Shown piece after piece: positions 9,470 through 21,395 of a DNA stretch of 64,000 nucleotides. The first letter of the stretch is position 1. The number at the start of each line of letters is the position of its first letter. This DNA comes from Muraenolepis orangiensis (taxonomy: Eukaryota; Chordata; Actinopteri; Gadiformes; Muraenolepididae). The translations under genes and the position numbers were made by a program. The stretch covers positions 10,297,842 through 10,361,841 of the forward strand of contig CM051000.1 of NCBI GenBank assembly GCA_027704905.1. Reading direction: 5' to 3'. The notes below the pieces were generated by a model. It made no database searches. It saw only the letters and a program-made list of their open reading frames with translations, and was not told where the DNA came from.

Positions 9470-9950
9470 TTATGGTAGCGAGGGTGCTAGGGTAGCTTTT
9501 ATTTTGTCCCATTTGTCTGGCAGAGCACTTAAATGGGCCACCCCAATTTTTGATCCTTCAATAACTTTTTATTTATTGAGGAATTCAATTTATTTTGGAC
9601 CCACCTGTTCAGAACACCTCCAATGGCCAGGATGCTGCCACTCCACTCCACTCCATCTCTCAGCACTCTCGGTCCGTGCCCGACTACACTGTGGACTTCC
9701 GCATCTTGGCAGCAGAGAGTGGTTGACCGACCGTGAGTCAGGTTGTCATCCCTATTCTGTGTTCCCTGTGTCTCCCGGTAGACCTCCTCCCTCACATCCC
9801 CAGACCCTCACCATGGAGGAGCCGATGTAGGTGGGTCGCTCCTGACTGTCTACGGAGGAGCGAGACCAGCGCTTCTGGGACCGACTCTGCCTCTATTGTG
9901 GACAGGCCGGACACCTCACCTGAACCTGTCCTAACCGACCCCAGATGCCA
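9470..9950 (+). pseudogene. Ty3/gypsy gag, C-terminal remnant with zinc knuckle
   Basis: Starts with a gag-like segment around 9490-9540 (LSHLSGRALKWATP), continues with SRSVPDYTVDFRILAAESGW (about 9665-9725), and ends in a CCHC zinc knuckle, LCLYCGQAGH, near 9885-9915, in which a TGA stop has replaced a residue just before the last Cys. Frameshifts separate the pieces. In a working element this protein forms the particle and the knuckle binds RNA. The capsid middle has been shortened. Confidence 0.8.
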
Positions 9951-9989
9951 AAAGGCCAGGCTCACTAGGTTTGGGAACCCTGTTGAGCC

Positions 9990-10190
9990 ACATGATCCTT
10001 CCTCCCAACCGGTCGCCTGGGAACCAACTTTCCCCGGTCACGCTGTTCACGCTGTCCTGGGGACAGGAGACTCTCTCCGTCGGAGCCCTCATCAACTCTG
10101 GAGCGGATGAGAGTCTCATAGACACCATCTTGGCCAAGCAGGCAGGGATCCCCTTGTTGTCTCTCGACAAACCCCCCCACAGTCCATGCC
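9990..10190 (+). pseudogene. Ty3/gypsy protease remnant
   Basis: Frame 9971-10231 has TLSWGQETLSVGALINSGAD around 10045-10110, the aspartic protease active-site region. The usual catalytic Asp in the DSGA motif reads Asn here (codon AAC near 10094), which would inactivate it. About 25 codons on, after a C-run frameshift near 10173, the frame reaches LDGHP and then jumps straight into the reverse transcriptase, so the protease end and RT start are deleted. Confidence 0.75.
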
Positions 10191-10196
10191 TTGGAT

Positions 10197-10605
10197 GGCC
10201 ACCCCATGTATTCCCCCCTCGGACACTTTGAGTATCTGGTGATGCCATTCGGGTTGACCAACGCCCCAGCTGTTTTTAAGGCCTTGGTCAACGATCTCCG
10301 GGATATGCTCAATGTGTTCGTGGTGGTGTATTTAGATGACTTTTCTCGGTCAGAGCAGGAGCACCGGCAGCATGTTCGCTTGGTTCTCCAACGTATCCTG
10401 GAGAACAAGCTGTTCGTCAAGGCGGAGAAGTGCCTGTTTCACTCCATGTCTGTGGAGTTCCTCAGCCACATCGTGGAGAAGGGACACACCAGAGCCGACC
10501 CCAGAAAGATCCAGCCGTGGCCCCGACCCGAAGACAGAAAGCGACTGCGCCGCTTTCTGGGGTTTGCAAATTTCTACCGCCGTTTCATTCGGGGATTCAG
10601 CCGTG
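10197..10605 (+). pseudogene. Ty3/gypsy reverse transcriptase, C-terminal half
   Basis: Open frame with FEYLVMPFGLTNAPAVF (about 10230-10280) and the catalytic VVYLDDF (about 10324-10345), then KAEKCLFH and RRFLGFANFYRRFIRGFSRV near 10550-10605. The first half of the RT, including the first catalytic Asp region, is absent. The frame shifts after 10605. In an intact element it would copy the RNA into DNA. Confidence 0.85.
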
Positions 10606-10639
10606 TGGCTCCCCCTCCGCCCTCACTTACACTCTCCGC

Positions 10640-11335
10640 TCCTTATCCTGGTCCCCAGAGGCTGAATCGGCCTTCTCTGCTTTGAAAAGCCTGTTCACCG
10701 TAGCCCCTGTACTAGCCCACCCCGATCCTTCCCGGCAATTCATCATGGAGGTGGACGCTTCTGATGAGGGCATCGGGGCAATCCTCTCCCAGAGGTCGGC
10801 AGAGGACGAGAAGCTCCATCCCTGTGCCTATTTCTCTCGACACTTTAGCCCTGTCGAGAGGAATAACGACAACAGGGAACTGCTGGCGGTTCCGTTTACG
10901 TCCAGGGTGCTGCAGGCCCTCTGTAGGGGAATTGGGGCCACGGTCAGCCTCGCCTCTGGATACCATCCCCAGACCAACGGGCAGGCGGAGAGAGCCAACC
11001 AGTCCCTAGAGGCCACTCTCAGATGCCTAACGACCAGCAACCCTGCACCATGGAGCAAGGTCCCACTCCGGTGGAGTACTCGCACAACTCCATGACCAAC
11101 GCTGCCACAGGTATGTCGCCTTTTGAGTGCTCCCTCGGGTATCAACCCCCCATGTTTCCCCAGCAAGAGTTGGATGCGGCTGTTCCCTCCACCAGTGTTC
11201 ACCTCCACCACTGTCACCGGGTTTGGAGGTCTGCGCGAGCTGCTCTCCTGAGATCCACCCAACGGGGAGCAAACCGGCGACAGGGGCCAGCTCCTGCCTA
11301 CCATCAGGGTCAGAGGGTTTTGCTGTTGGCTCTTG
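10640..11335 (+). pseudogene. Ty3/gypsy RNase H start fused to integrase end
   Basis: One frame (10430-11095) runs from RNase H-like sequence, FIMEVDASDEGIGAILSQ (about 10740-10790) and HPCAYFSRHFSPVERN (about 10815-10865), to NRELLAV at about 10892. It then passes without a stop into integrase core sequence, TVSLASGYHPQTNGQAERAN (about 10940-11000). The rest of RNase H, the integrase HHCC finger and the first integrase catalytic residues are missing, so this is an in-frame deletion fusion. After a shift near 11050 the integrase continues to about 11320 (SPFECSLGYQPP, then RGANRRQGPAPAYHQGQRV). Non-functional. Confidence 0.85.
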
Positions 11336-11705
11336 GGACCTACACCTCCGCACCTCTTCCCCTAAGCTCAACCCCCGTTTTGTCAGCCCCTACACCATTG
11401 TGTCCTCCACCATGTCCTCAACCCCTCTGCGGTACGTCTCGACCTTCCCCCTTCCATGAATGTTCATCCCGTGTTCCATGTTTCCCTATTGAAACCTGTG
11501 TCTGTCAGCACCCTGTCTACTCCCGTCTGGACGGTTAAGGAGCACCTGACGGTCCACCGACGAGGCAGAGGATTCCAGTACCTGGCGGACTGGGAGGGCT
11601 ACGGTCCGGAGGATCGCAGTTGGCTTCCTACCTGGCCGACCCCTCCCTGCTCACAGACTTCTACCAGGCCCACCCCGATACCCCTGGAAGGCCGCCTGGT
11701 GTCGC
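11336..11705 (+). pseudogene. Integrase tail and chromodomain remnant
   Basis: Pieces in shifting frames: HLRTSSPKLNPRFVSPYTIV (about 11340-11400), VHPVFHVSLLKPV (about 11463-11500), then a chromodomain with GRGFQYLADWEGYGPEDRSW (about 11565-11625), after which the frame slips. Chromodomains at the integrase end of Ty3/gypsy elements bind histone marks and guide insertion. It ends next to a purine tract (GGGAGGGGGG, 11711-11720) just before the 3' LTR, which fits the polypurine primer site. Confidence 0.8.
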
Positions 11706-11723
11706 CCTTAGGGAGGGGGGTAC

Positions 11724-12095
11724 TGTTGTGATTCCAGCATCACACTACTCTTCTCTCCAGCCAAGCTCCTTTTGTCTCCCCCTCTTGTCCACCTGGGGTT
11801 ACTACAGCCAGGAGAACACTCAGTCCCAGAAGACCGTAGTCACGTCAGCGCACCTGTTCCCTATTCCCTATTTAGACTCCCTATTTAGATCTATAGTGAC
11901 TCCGTCACTTGTTGCCAGAACTTTCCCGTTGTTACGACCTGAGACTCTCTAGCCAATTCCTCCGTGATTCCCCGTGAAGACCCTGTCGGTATTTCCTCGT
12001 TTGACTTTTTTGCTTGTTTGTTCCTTTTTTGGATTTTTCTACTTTGATTTCTACCCTTGGATATTTTTGTGTTCGTTTTTAGACTTCAGCCTTCA
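11724..12095 (+). repeat. 3' LTR of the Ty3/gypsy element
   Basis: Starts TGTTGTGATTCCAGCATCAC after the purine tract and ends with CTTCAGCCTTC near 12094. It has an extra segment (about 11771-11834) not in the 5' LTR and a single unit of the block expanded there. Confidence 0.85.
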
Positions 12096-12213
12096 ACATT
12101 ACATCCTCAAAGATGTAAACATCAAATATTTTTAGATGTAAACATAACATTGTTTAAGATGTAAACTTAACATCCTTTAAGATGTAAACATAACATCCTT
12201 TAAGATGTAAACA
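12096..12213. repeat. 23-bp minisatellite, right part
   Basis: Continuation of the 5840-6011 array with units such as GATGTAAACATAACATCC, interrupted by the retrotransposon. Confidence 0.85.
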
Positions 12214-13208
12214 TGATCTGTAAATCATACTTCATCAGAATAAATCAAAATAAAATAAATATGCAGTATTTAAGCAATTGAGCATTGAACATTTGCAAAT
12301 GTGTCATGTCAAAACATAACCCCGGAACATAACAGGTAGAGCCTCAATTGTATAATTTTTGATAAACTTAATTACCATATTTTCTGCACATGTTTGTCAT
12401 CTAGTCTCAGCAACCTTTTTCTATTACAAACTCTGGGACCAGACCTCAATTCAAGGAAGCCTAATGTGTTTTCAGTTTTTGTTCATGCACCAAACAAAGG
12501 GAACAAAAAACAGGAAAATGTCAAGTTATATGCAATTATTCCCTTCCATTATCATTCATGAATTATGGTACTATTCTGTCTCTCTCTCTCTGTCATTATG
12601 TCTTTCTCGATATATATAGAATGTTTGTAAAATGTATTTAATGCTGTGCAAAATGGACTAATAGACTCTTGTAAGTGCACTGTCCATGGCCATGCGTCCT
12701 GCACTTCTGGTAGCAATGCACTAGTGGGACTCATTGGCAGTAGATTGAGCGTTAGTGAAATTCTAAAATGGTAAATGACAAAGTAAAACCCTTCGTTCAT
12801 CTCTCAGATTGAGTGTTCACTATGGCAACACAATATTCTCAAGAGTCATTGTCTAAGTGTGTTGATTTAATTTAATTCAATTTTAAATTGACTTTGCTGT
12901 TTATGTCGCCCTCTGACTGCTTGCTGGTATCATCCAAAGGTGAAGAATGCTTCCTGCCTGGTGACACCGTGACATGCGGTGTCTTCAGACACCGTTTCAA
13001 AATCAAAAAGTCACATGACTTAACTATCAGAGGAAAATCCGCAGTTTACACAGCATGGAGTACACTCTCTCTCTTTATCCATGTCCTCATTTGACCGCCT
13101 TTTTCCGTTGGCGCTCCCCGAAGTCATTGATTGGTTATTGATTGTCGTCACTCGGACATGAAAGGCTCCATGTAAAGGCTTGCGGGAGCGTCAATGGGAG
13201 GCCGCGCA
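12214..13208. other. Unassigned stretch
   Basis: AT-rich sequence with a short CT run near 12579-12592. I see no gene, RNA or known element. Confidence 0.5.
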
Positions 13209-13238
13209 CTGCTGACAGACAGACAGAAAGACAGACAT

Positions 13239-13277
<39 letters not shown>

Positions 13278-13279
13278 GT
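13209..13279. repeat. (ACAG)n microsatellite
   Basis: About 17 units, with a few changed bases in the first third. Open frames across it on both strands are repeat translation only. Confidence 0.95.
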
Positions 13280-14119
13280 TCTGGCACCATAGCGCCGCCT
13301 CCCAGGAGCCTTGGTATCAATGAGGACAGCCTGTGGCGCCCTGTCAGGGGATATACCCATGAACAGGTAACTGCACATCTGTTCCGAAACGATAGCCCCT
13401 CTCTGCTTCAGCCAGATTTCTCATGAACCAAGGAGGGTGCAGTGGGACTGGGGCCTTGTGCAAAACGTGGCCACATCTGTTCCTCAAACACCGTCGCCTT
13501 CCTTTCTTCAATATTTCTATTTCTGATTGCTTGAATTTCTGCCAAAAAGGGTTTTGTAAGTTTTAATATTTCTCACAAGGGTCTCTGTGAATGCCAAGGC
13601 GTAGGACACATACACCGTGTCTAATATTTGCATCGTTGACAACTCTGTCAACATCATTGAGTGTAAATGGGTAATCTTAAGACACATGTGTAATATGAGG
13701 GCTACAGTAGCCATGGTGTCAGTCACAGCATCCACATCTGTTACTGCAGATAATATTTTTCTTTATGTGCTTTTTGTCTCTTTTTGTGACACTGCTACAT
13801 GAACAAAGAGCTTATGAAGAAAATACAACTTTATCTATATTGGTCCAAGTGTATATACTGTTCAGTAGAAATAATGAATTTTATCCCTATTTGACACCTC
13901 ATTGTTAGCTCTCTGGACCAGTATCTGCATTGGGAAAGTGATGTAGTAACTAACATGATCTCAGAGTGTCAGTCTTTGTCATATTTCAATATGTTGAGGC
14001 TAATTGTTGCTATGGATGCTAATTCCCAAACCGTGGAATCGAAGACAGGCCATTTGTGTAATCGGAAGCAATAATATATGTTTTTTTGTTTTATTATTAT
14101 TATTATTGATTTCTTTAGT
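13280..14119. other. Unassigned stretch
   Basis: Nothing recognised apart from a short TTA run near 14093-14108. Confidence 0.5.
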
Positions 14120-14270
14120 GAGTAGTCGTGTAAACAGCGGGATAATGTACAGTGAGCCGGTCATTATGGGGAAATAAACCCTGAAAGGGTGATGCAGAAC
14201 CCTGATTTGAACCCTTAATTTCCCTCTGGATAAATAAAGTCATCTTGAATCTTGAATCTTGAATCTTGAT
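14120..14270 (+). mobile_element. LINE 3' end with (TCTTGAA)n tail
   Basis: Ends CCCTTAATTTCCCTCTGGAT, AATAAAG, then four TCTTGAA-type units (14242-14268). The same end closes the larger LINE at 24230. No coding part is left, so it is a short truncated insertion. Confidence 0.7.
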
Positions 14271-15813
14271 GCAAAGCAGAGGGCTCTTGAAACAGAATCA
14301 TCTCACTAGACTTTTCATATCTTTTCCATCCTCAACTCCTCTTTCATAGTTTTTACTAGAACAATAATTCCGACTTTACTTTAGTACCGTGCTATCCAAA
14401 GTTCTTAAACTTAAAGCTATTTCTACTTTTTAAGTAGCAATCAGGAACACAGGCTAGCAGGCCTATCATCCACACGTGCATGCACACACGCACACACGCA
14501 CACACGCACACACTCACACATACACAGTTGTCTCTTGGGTGTCTATAAATGTGTGGATGGTAGCAGGGGAAATATAAAAAACATAACAGAACTAAGGAGT
14601 AAGAATGTGTGAGAATACCTAACTAGGTCCCGTTTCAATCTAAATCGGATTGTTTTCAAAGTATACTAAAGCAAATTGAGACTTGTAAGTGTCATGTAAG
14701 ACATGTAAGTGTCTTTCTTATAATGTGTGTGTATCATTTGTGGATTCACATGTGTGTTTATGTGGATCAGCCATGCTGTTAAGTGTGTTTGTTTGCTTGT
14801 TTTTTTGCTTGTGTCCAATGTGTGTCTGTTTATTCCCACGTCTTTATAGACGGGGGCAAACAAGCCTTGACGGGCGTCCCAGAGGACTCTCGTCTGATTA
14901 TGGATTCATGTCAACATCAATATTGGCACTTTTGTCTTCTGTGTCCCAGAGGTGGAGAGTTCTGTATAGATCTTGATGGGCCATCAACACAGAGTGGGGC
15001 TGTTGAACAAATGAACTCATCTGGAAGGTTAAAGACTCTGTGGACGTGAGCGGGTACCACTGAGGGCTATATAGTGCCATGAAGCATTCATGAAGGAAGC
15101 TTTAGTCCTTGACCTGAAGCCAAGGTATTAAGAGCTTTCACATAATGGAACATTCTAGGAGGACATCTGGCTTGGTCTGGTTTGTTACGGGCAAACCAAA
15201 CCACATCTGACAACGATAAGTCAGGTGAGAGATTATCTCCATATAGTAGTGTAATATAGCCAAACTTCTGGGGGTGAAACTAGGGTTTAATGTACTGTTA
15301 CTGAGATACACTTAAATGTTTTCTAGAATGGCCAGTCTATTTACACAGGTCTGTTTTAGCGTGTCTTCCCACCGGCTACGGGAACAGTTCTGTTTTTATA
15401 ACGGGCAGGGTTTGTGTTCGTTGTTGGCCAAAGAGATGCTAACCCAACAATGGGAAGTTTTCAGTCCTTTGTTAGCAATTATGAAGTGGGATTGTCCATT
15501 CAGATCTACGACCGATAGATCAGTTTAACAGCCTACCCAGTGGTACTGTACTAACATTTGGACACGGTCTGTAATGGCTAATTACACTCACACCTGGTGG
15601 TTTAGTGATGTTTCTCATGATGTCACAGCCAAAGTCACGTGTTTTTGTGTCATTGTGTTAGGCATAATGCCGTCAGGTTGATGTGTTATTGGTTGCACAA
15701 ATCGGTTTCAAAAGGGTTCTTATATCCGTTTTCTGAGGATTCCAGAATGAGAAGCAAAGTGTAAGGCCCTGGATAAATGCAATTCAAAGAAAGACTCTGT
15801 GGTATACACTCAT
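14271..15813. other. Unassigned stretch with a short CA/CG microsatellite
   Basis: An imperfect CACACG run lies at about 14482-14525. A frame at 14783-15049 follows a pyrimidine-rich TATAG site near 14850 and could be an exon, but I recognise no domain and do not call it. Confidence 0.4.
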
Positions 15814-16020
15814 GATTCAAGATGTTTATTGTCCATATGCAATATGCATGTGCAAAAGTACAATGGAATGCTTACTCCCCATTCCCTCCCGCAGTATTAT
15901 TATATTATATATTATATTATTAAGTAATATTACTTTTAGAAAAACACTAAAGGCCTTCTATAAAGATACTGTACACAATAATGAATAACAATAAAGTGAC
16001 TGATGGATGATATGTTCATC
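15814..16020 (-). mobile_element. LINE 3'-end fragment (GATTCAAGA tail family)
   Basis: Contains GATTCAAGATG, GTACAATGGAATGCTTACTC and CCCTCCCGCAGTAT, then AACAATAAAGTGACTG and GATGGATGATAT. The latter part is also shared with 20393-20560, so the repeat extends about 200 bp. Confidence 0.65.
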
Positions 16021-16896
16021 TTCCTGTCTATTATGTTCAGTTTATAAACTTTTGATGACAGTTTTGTTATGAATTATCTCAATTATTGGAATTAAATAGC
16101 GTTTTAACCTGACCAAAGAGGGGGTTATTTTGCCATCCTTTCAATGCATACGGGTCTGGAAGTGAAGTCGAACCTTTATCATACGTTAGTGTAGAAGAAT
16201 ATCTAGAACTTGCTACTTGATTGAGTTTTTTTAACAAATTCAGAGACTAGAAAATTGCGTGAAGCAGTCGAGCACGGCATACTTTCTATGTAAAAGATAC
16301 AAAAACAAGGACCTTTTGCCAACCGTAAAACTGCTGGCATTGTTGGTAAACAAGAAACATCGCTATAATATGACCCCTTTAATGACGAGGGCATACGAGC
16401 TGCATATGCGGAGCATGGCGAATAAACTGATAATGAGCTCACTAATGGGAACATTGCGCTTCGGACCCTATTTATTAAAATTAGACCTCCAATTTGATCA
16501 GAGGACAGTGCTGCAGTGATGTCACTGTAGAGTCTTTCAATTGGTGTGCACCAGCTTGGCATCGTCGCTTATGCAAAAAGGTCCGGTTAACTCATCTAAG
16601 GTGAGAGTGTAGTCTGGTTTCACGTCCCAAGTTTTTGGCTAGCAGTGATTTGTTTATTTTCTTTTTTTAAAAGATCGAAACCATGACATTCGGCAGAGGG
16701 ATAACCTTTAAGTTTTTGGAGTGCTTTCAAATCGATTGTCAGCCATACAATGTTGGTGGTTCCGCCAGTAGGGTGTTTCTACAGTCGAGATCAATTCCGA
16801 TCGAAATTTCATCATCAAATCATCAAATTTGAAACGAAAATAAAGTGAAACACCCCCTTTCACACCGATTTCTGCTTGTTTGCCATCTCTGACTAT
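16021..16896. other. Unassigned stretch
   Basis: A 119-codon open frame on the minus strand (16203-16562) and an 86-codon frame on the plus strand over the same bases show no domain I recognise. Confidence 0.4.
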
Positions 16897-17547
16897 AATG
16901 ACCTGGGGTGGGTTTCCCGATAACGTTGTCTCTTAGCGTGTTACGAAGACTTGAAAGGTATACCTTACTAAAGTTGTTTACTGTTCTACGTGTGTTCCAC
17001 GAACTATCCCTTAGGCGGTTGCTTAAGGTATACCTTCTTACGTCCGACGTTGTGCTGAAATCGATGACTCGAGAATCGACTTTTCACTCCAGGTAGCGAC
17101 TGTTTCAACGCGTTATGAGAGGATGTGGTGTTCTTTATCAATAAAACACTGCAGGAATACTAAAGAATATTGCATTTATCATGACTGAGAACATATTCAT
17201 AGAATTTAAAACTTACAAACTCAATTATCAAACCGTAAATGTAATGATTGCCTACAGGTGGCACGAGCCCGCCACCTCAGATTGTGATATCAAGCCTCTT
17301 CCCGCTACACCACCTCAGCAAATTACGCCACCTACCAGTACACCTTATTTGGCAAGAAAAGGTTGATTTAAATATTTTTTATATCATTGTCATGGTGCCT
17401 TAAATAACTTTGCAATTAGGGTTGATTAACCAGCAGCCCCATCACATAACTGGTGTAGTTCACAATTCTCTCTGATTGGCTGACAATTTCAATAAAAGCG
17501 CACCAACAAGAAATGAACATTAGATATGTAACATTAGATATGTCAGG

Positions 17548-17804
17548 CAGTGGTGTTGCGCAATATTTCGGGGCTCCCCCGCAGTCATGAAGTCCAACGG
17601 GGGCGGTCGGTCGGGGGGGGGGGGGGGTGACGCGATCGTGAAGTCCGATGGTAGGGTGGTGGTCCGGGCCGGCAGGTATGCCAGATGGCCAGTCAAACCG
17701 TGGTGCCTAGCAACTTAACAGGTAGGGGGGGGGGCCCTGGGGGTGGGGGCCTCCTAAACTCCGGGGCTCCCCCGCGGGTCGCGGGGGCCTCCGCTACGCC
17801 ACTG
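17548..17804. mobile_element. Nested MITE (CAGTGGCG family), 257 bp
   Basis: Starts CAGTGGTGTTGCGCAATATT and ends CCTCCGCTACGCCACTG, like the copy at 4869-5186. Flanked by perfect 8-bp copies of ATGTCAGG (17540-17547 and 17805-17812). GC-rich interior with a G13-14 run near 17616-17629. Its host is the Harbinger-like element. Confidence 0.9.
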
Positions 17805-18002
17805 ATGTCAGGGCAAAAACATCGCAAAAAGCGGTCCGCCAGCATCACCAATGTGGACATGGAGGTCATGCTGGATGAGGTGGCGCTGAATCGTGAAGCA
17901 CTGTTTTCGAGTTTTAGGAGTTTAAGAGGCGATTTCATGTTCAATAAAGTGCAAAATGTATCCACCGTAATGTACAATTTCGGCATGAAAACATTCCCAT
18001 AA
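17805..18002 (+). pseudogene. Myb/SANT-like transposon ORF, truncated
   Basis: 65-codon frame starting ATG at 17805. A basic start (KHRKKR) is followed by an acidic/hydrophobic helix, VDMEVMLDEVALNREALF, resembling the first helix of the Myb/SANT-like DNA-binding protein encoded beside the transposase in Harbinger elements (NAIF1-like). It then passes into other sequence and stops at 18000, so most of the domain is absent. The start codon lies within the 8-bp target duplication of the nested MITE, and the upstream duplicate also reads ATGTCAGG. Family assignment is tentative. Confidence 0.5.
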
Positions 18003-18319
18003 ATGTGGTATTTTTGTTGTATATTATTACCGTTATGAACTACATATTGATTCACAGATTGAAATTAAACTAGGCCAACAGCTGATTTCAGAGGCTTGCG
18101 GGTCGGAACAGTGGTGGCCACTAGCGGAGTGAGCTGACAACATCGCTAAGGTAGAGTTAAGAGAGGTCCAGACCTGCCCTACGAAAGTGTCACTTACGGA
18201 AGGTATACTTAGCTAAGAACGTTTCGGGAAACACGGCGAGACGTTAAGGTACAGCTTAAGGTGGAACTTACGAACAACGTAGCGTTAAGAAGGCTTCGGG
18301 AAACCCACCCCTGGTCATT

Positions 18320-19740
<1,421 letters not shown>

Positions 19741-20392
19741 TACACTGGCACACGTACTTCCATGTCAAACACAGATTATGGCCAACAGGGGACCAGTGAA
19801 CCCCGACCTGATCATTATTTTCCATGTCCTCCATTTTTATTTTTATTGTATTTATTAATTTTTATTTTATTTCTGTATTTTCTCCTTTATTTATTTTCTT
19901 GTTCACGTACCTGTCTGTATTGTCCACCACTTTGTGTTTAGTAAACTAATAATACATCCATTGTTGTGTTTTCCTGAACACTGATTGGTTGGCTCTGCAG
20001 CAGTTCTCTTGGTATGACCTCAGTTATTATCATTTGAAAATGAAATGCTACAGGAAGAGAAAAATCTGAAAAAATCTGGTGTGTTGCAAAGGTCACACAT
20101 TGCTGTAGGATGCCAATATAATATATATTATTTGCCACATTTCTCATGCTATCCCAGGCGTCCGAACTGCATTGGCCAAATGCTCAGCATTTTGGTCAGC
20201 TGTTGGCAACCATGACAGTTGCACCAGACATTATAGACAAACATTATAACACAATCTTGTGTTTATTTACAGACATGCACACAAGTTACGATTTTGGATA
20301 TTAGCCACAGAGTGTGTGTGAGTTCCATCCCCGTATGTACTGTATGTATACAATGATAGTACTACATATTGAGACATAATAATAATAAGGTA
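19741..20392. other. Unassigned stretch
   Basis: AT-rich; nothing recognised. Confidence 0.5.
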
Positions 20393-20560
20393 CTCAAGAT
20401 TCAAGATTCAATATTCAAGTGCAATGTGCAACTCCCCATTCCATAAAAAATACAATACACAATACAAATGAACATAAAAGTGACTGAAGGATGATATATA
20501 CATGTGTAGAATTGTGCAAAAGGCATTTAAAAGCATGCCAGTAGTGCAGCTGTGTGTATG
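20393..20560 (-). mobile_element. LINE 3'-end fragment (GATTCAAGA tail family)
   Basis: Begins TCAAGATTCAAGATTCAATA, has CTCCCCATTCC, AAAAGTGACTGAAGGATGAT and TTGTGCAAAAGGC. Decayed relative of 15814-16020. Confidence 0.6.
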
Positions 20561-20930
20561 TCAGCTGTTATCTAGCAGAGGTAAAAGCACCAAGCTGACC
20601 AGTAGCACACAACAAAGCAAGGGTGTCCTGAAAGGTCACTGAATTGAGTTTCATCGACAGACTACAAGCAGCTTGTGTGCAGTCATCGAGATAAGTGAAA
20701 TGAGGAGCCTATCTGCTCACATTGGCCTGTCTAATTCAATGGGCTTGAATGTGGGTGTGAAAAAGGTGTATTGTAATGGTCGATGTGCATTAGCATGGCA
20801 CAATATAAGAGACACTCTTAATCAGGCTGGATCTGTTGACTCCTTTATTTGAAGAGGACCGCCATGAGTGGAGTGCTGGATTTATTTATGAAAGAAAATG
20901 TGCCATTGACCAAATCAGTTCAAAACCTTT
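20561..20930. other. Unassigned stretch
   Basis: Nothing recognised. Confidence 0.5.
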
Positions 20931-21218
20931 CAAACTTCAAACTTTTTGGGGCCAGGGACCCCTTACAGGGAAACATTCCATGGACCCCCTCAAAATTGTA
21001 ACACCAATTAAACATTCTCTTACTACCATTTGTACTCTTAGATGCCATTGGAACTATATGTATTGTAAAAATGTTCAACCTAAATTCCAACCCGTTTCAT
21101 AGTAACAGCAACACATTTAAATTTGAATCATGTTAATACCACTTATATACTTTCTCTTTGTATATATATATAGTATATTTAAATATATATATTATATACT
21201 TATATAAACAGTAAAAAC

Positions 21219-21395
21219 ATATAGTCCTATGACTATGAACAGTTACAAGAATAGTAACAAGACATTGTCCTATGACTATGAACAGTAACAAGATGAACAG
21301 TAACAACAGTAACAATACATTGTCCTATGACTATAAACTGTAACAAGATAAACAGTAACCACATATAGTCCTATGACTATGAACTGTAACACAAT
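21219..21395. repeat. Hairpin minisatellite, left part
   Basis: Four degenerate units containing AGTCCTATGACTATGAACAG, GTAACAAGATGAACAGTAAC and related blocks, composite period about 40-55 bp. In good units CATAGTC and GACTATG form a 7-bp inverted repeat around CTAT. The array resumes at 24232. Confidence 0.85.

Larger units (their letters stand above)
6012..12095 (+). mobile_element. Ty3/gypsy LTR retrotransposon, decayed, with nested insertions
   Basis: Bounded by related LTRs (6012-about 6438 and 11724-about 12095) that both begin TGTTGTGATTCCAGCATCAC. Between them, in order, are remnants of gag, protease, reverse transcriptase, RNase H, integrase and chromodomain, the Ty3/gypsy order. 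The LTRs differ by many substitutions and indels, so the insertion is old. The two junctions lie in a minisatellite, so the usual short target duplication is ambiguous (AAC is shared). An L2 LINE (6833-8960) and a further insertion (about 8961-9463) interrupt gag. The coding content is far too short and broken for activity. Confidence 0.85.
16897..18319 (+). mobile_element. Inverted-repeat DNA transposon, PIF/Harbinger-like
   Basis: Ends are 24-bp inverted repeats with one mismatch (16897-16920 and 18296-18319) with the core GGGGTGGGTTTCCCGA. Fish Harbinger elements often end in GGTGGGTTTCCCGAAA-like sequence, and a Myb/SANT-like ORF inside (17805-18002) fits that superfamily. No target duplication is convincing. 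The outer bases read as a palindrome around the T/A mismatch, so the precise edge is uncertain. Without the nested MITE (17548-17804) the element is about 1.16 kb and has no DDE transposase, so it is non-autonomous. Confidence 0.7.

Noticed and set aside
14783..15049. Possible exon after a pyrimidine-rich acceptor
   Set aside because: No recognisable protein family and no partner exon; splice-like signals alone are too common.
16203..16562. 119-codon minus-strand ORF
   Set aside because: No motif or neighbour supports it, and overlapping frames on the other strand are similarly open.
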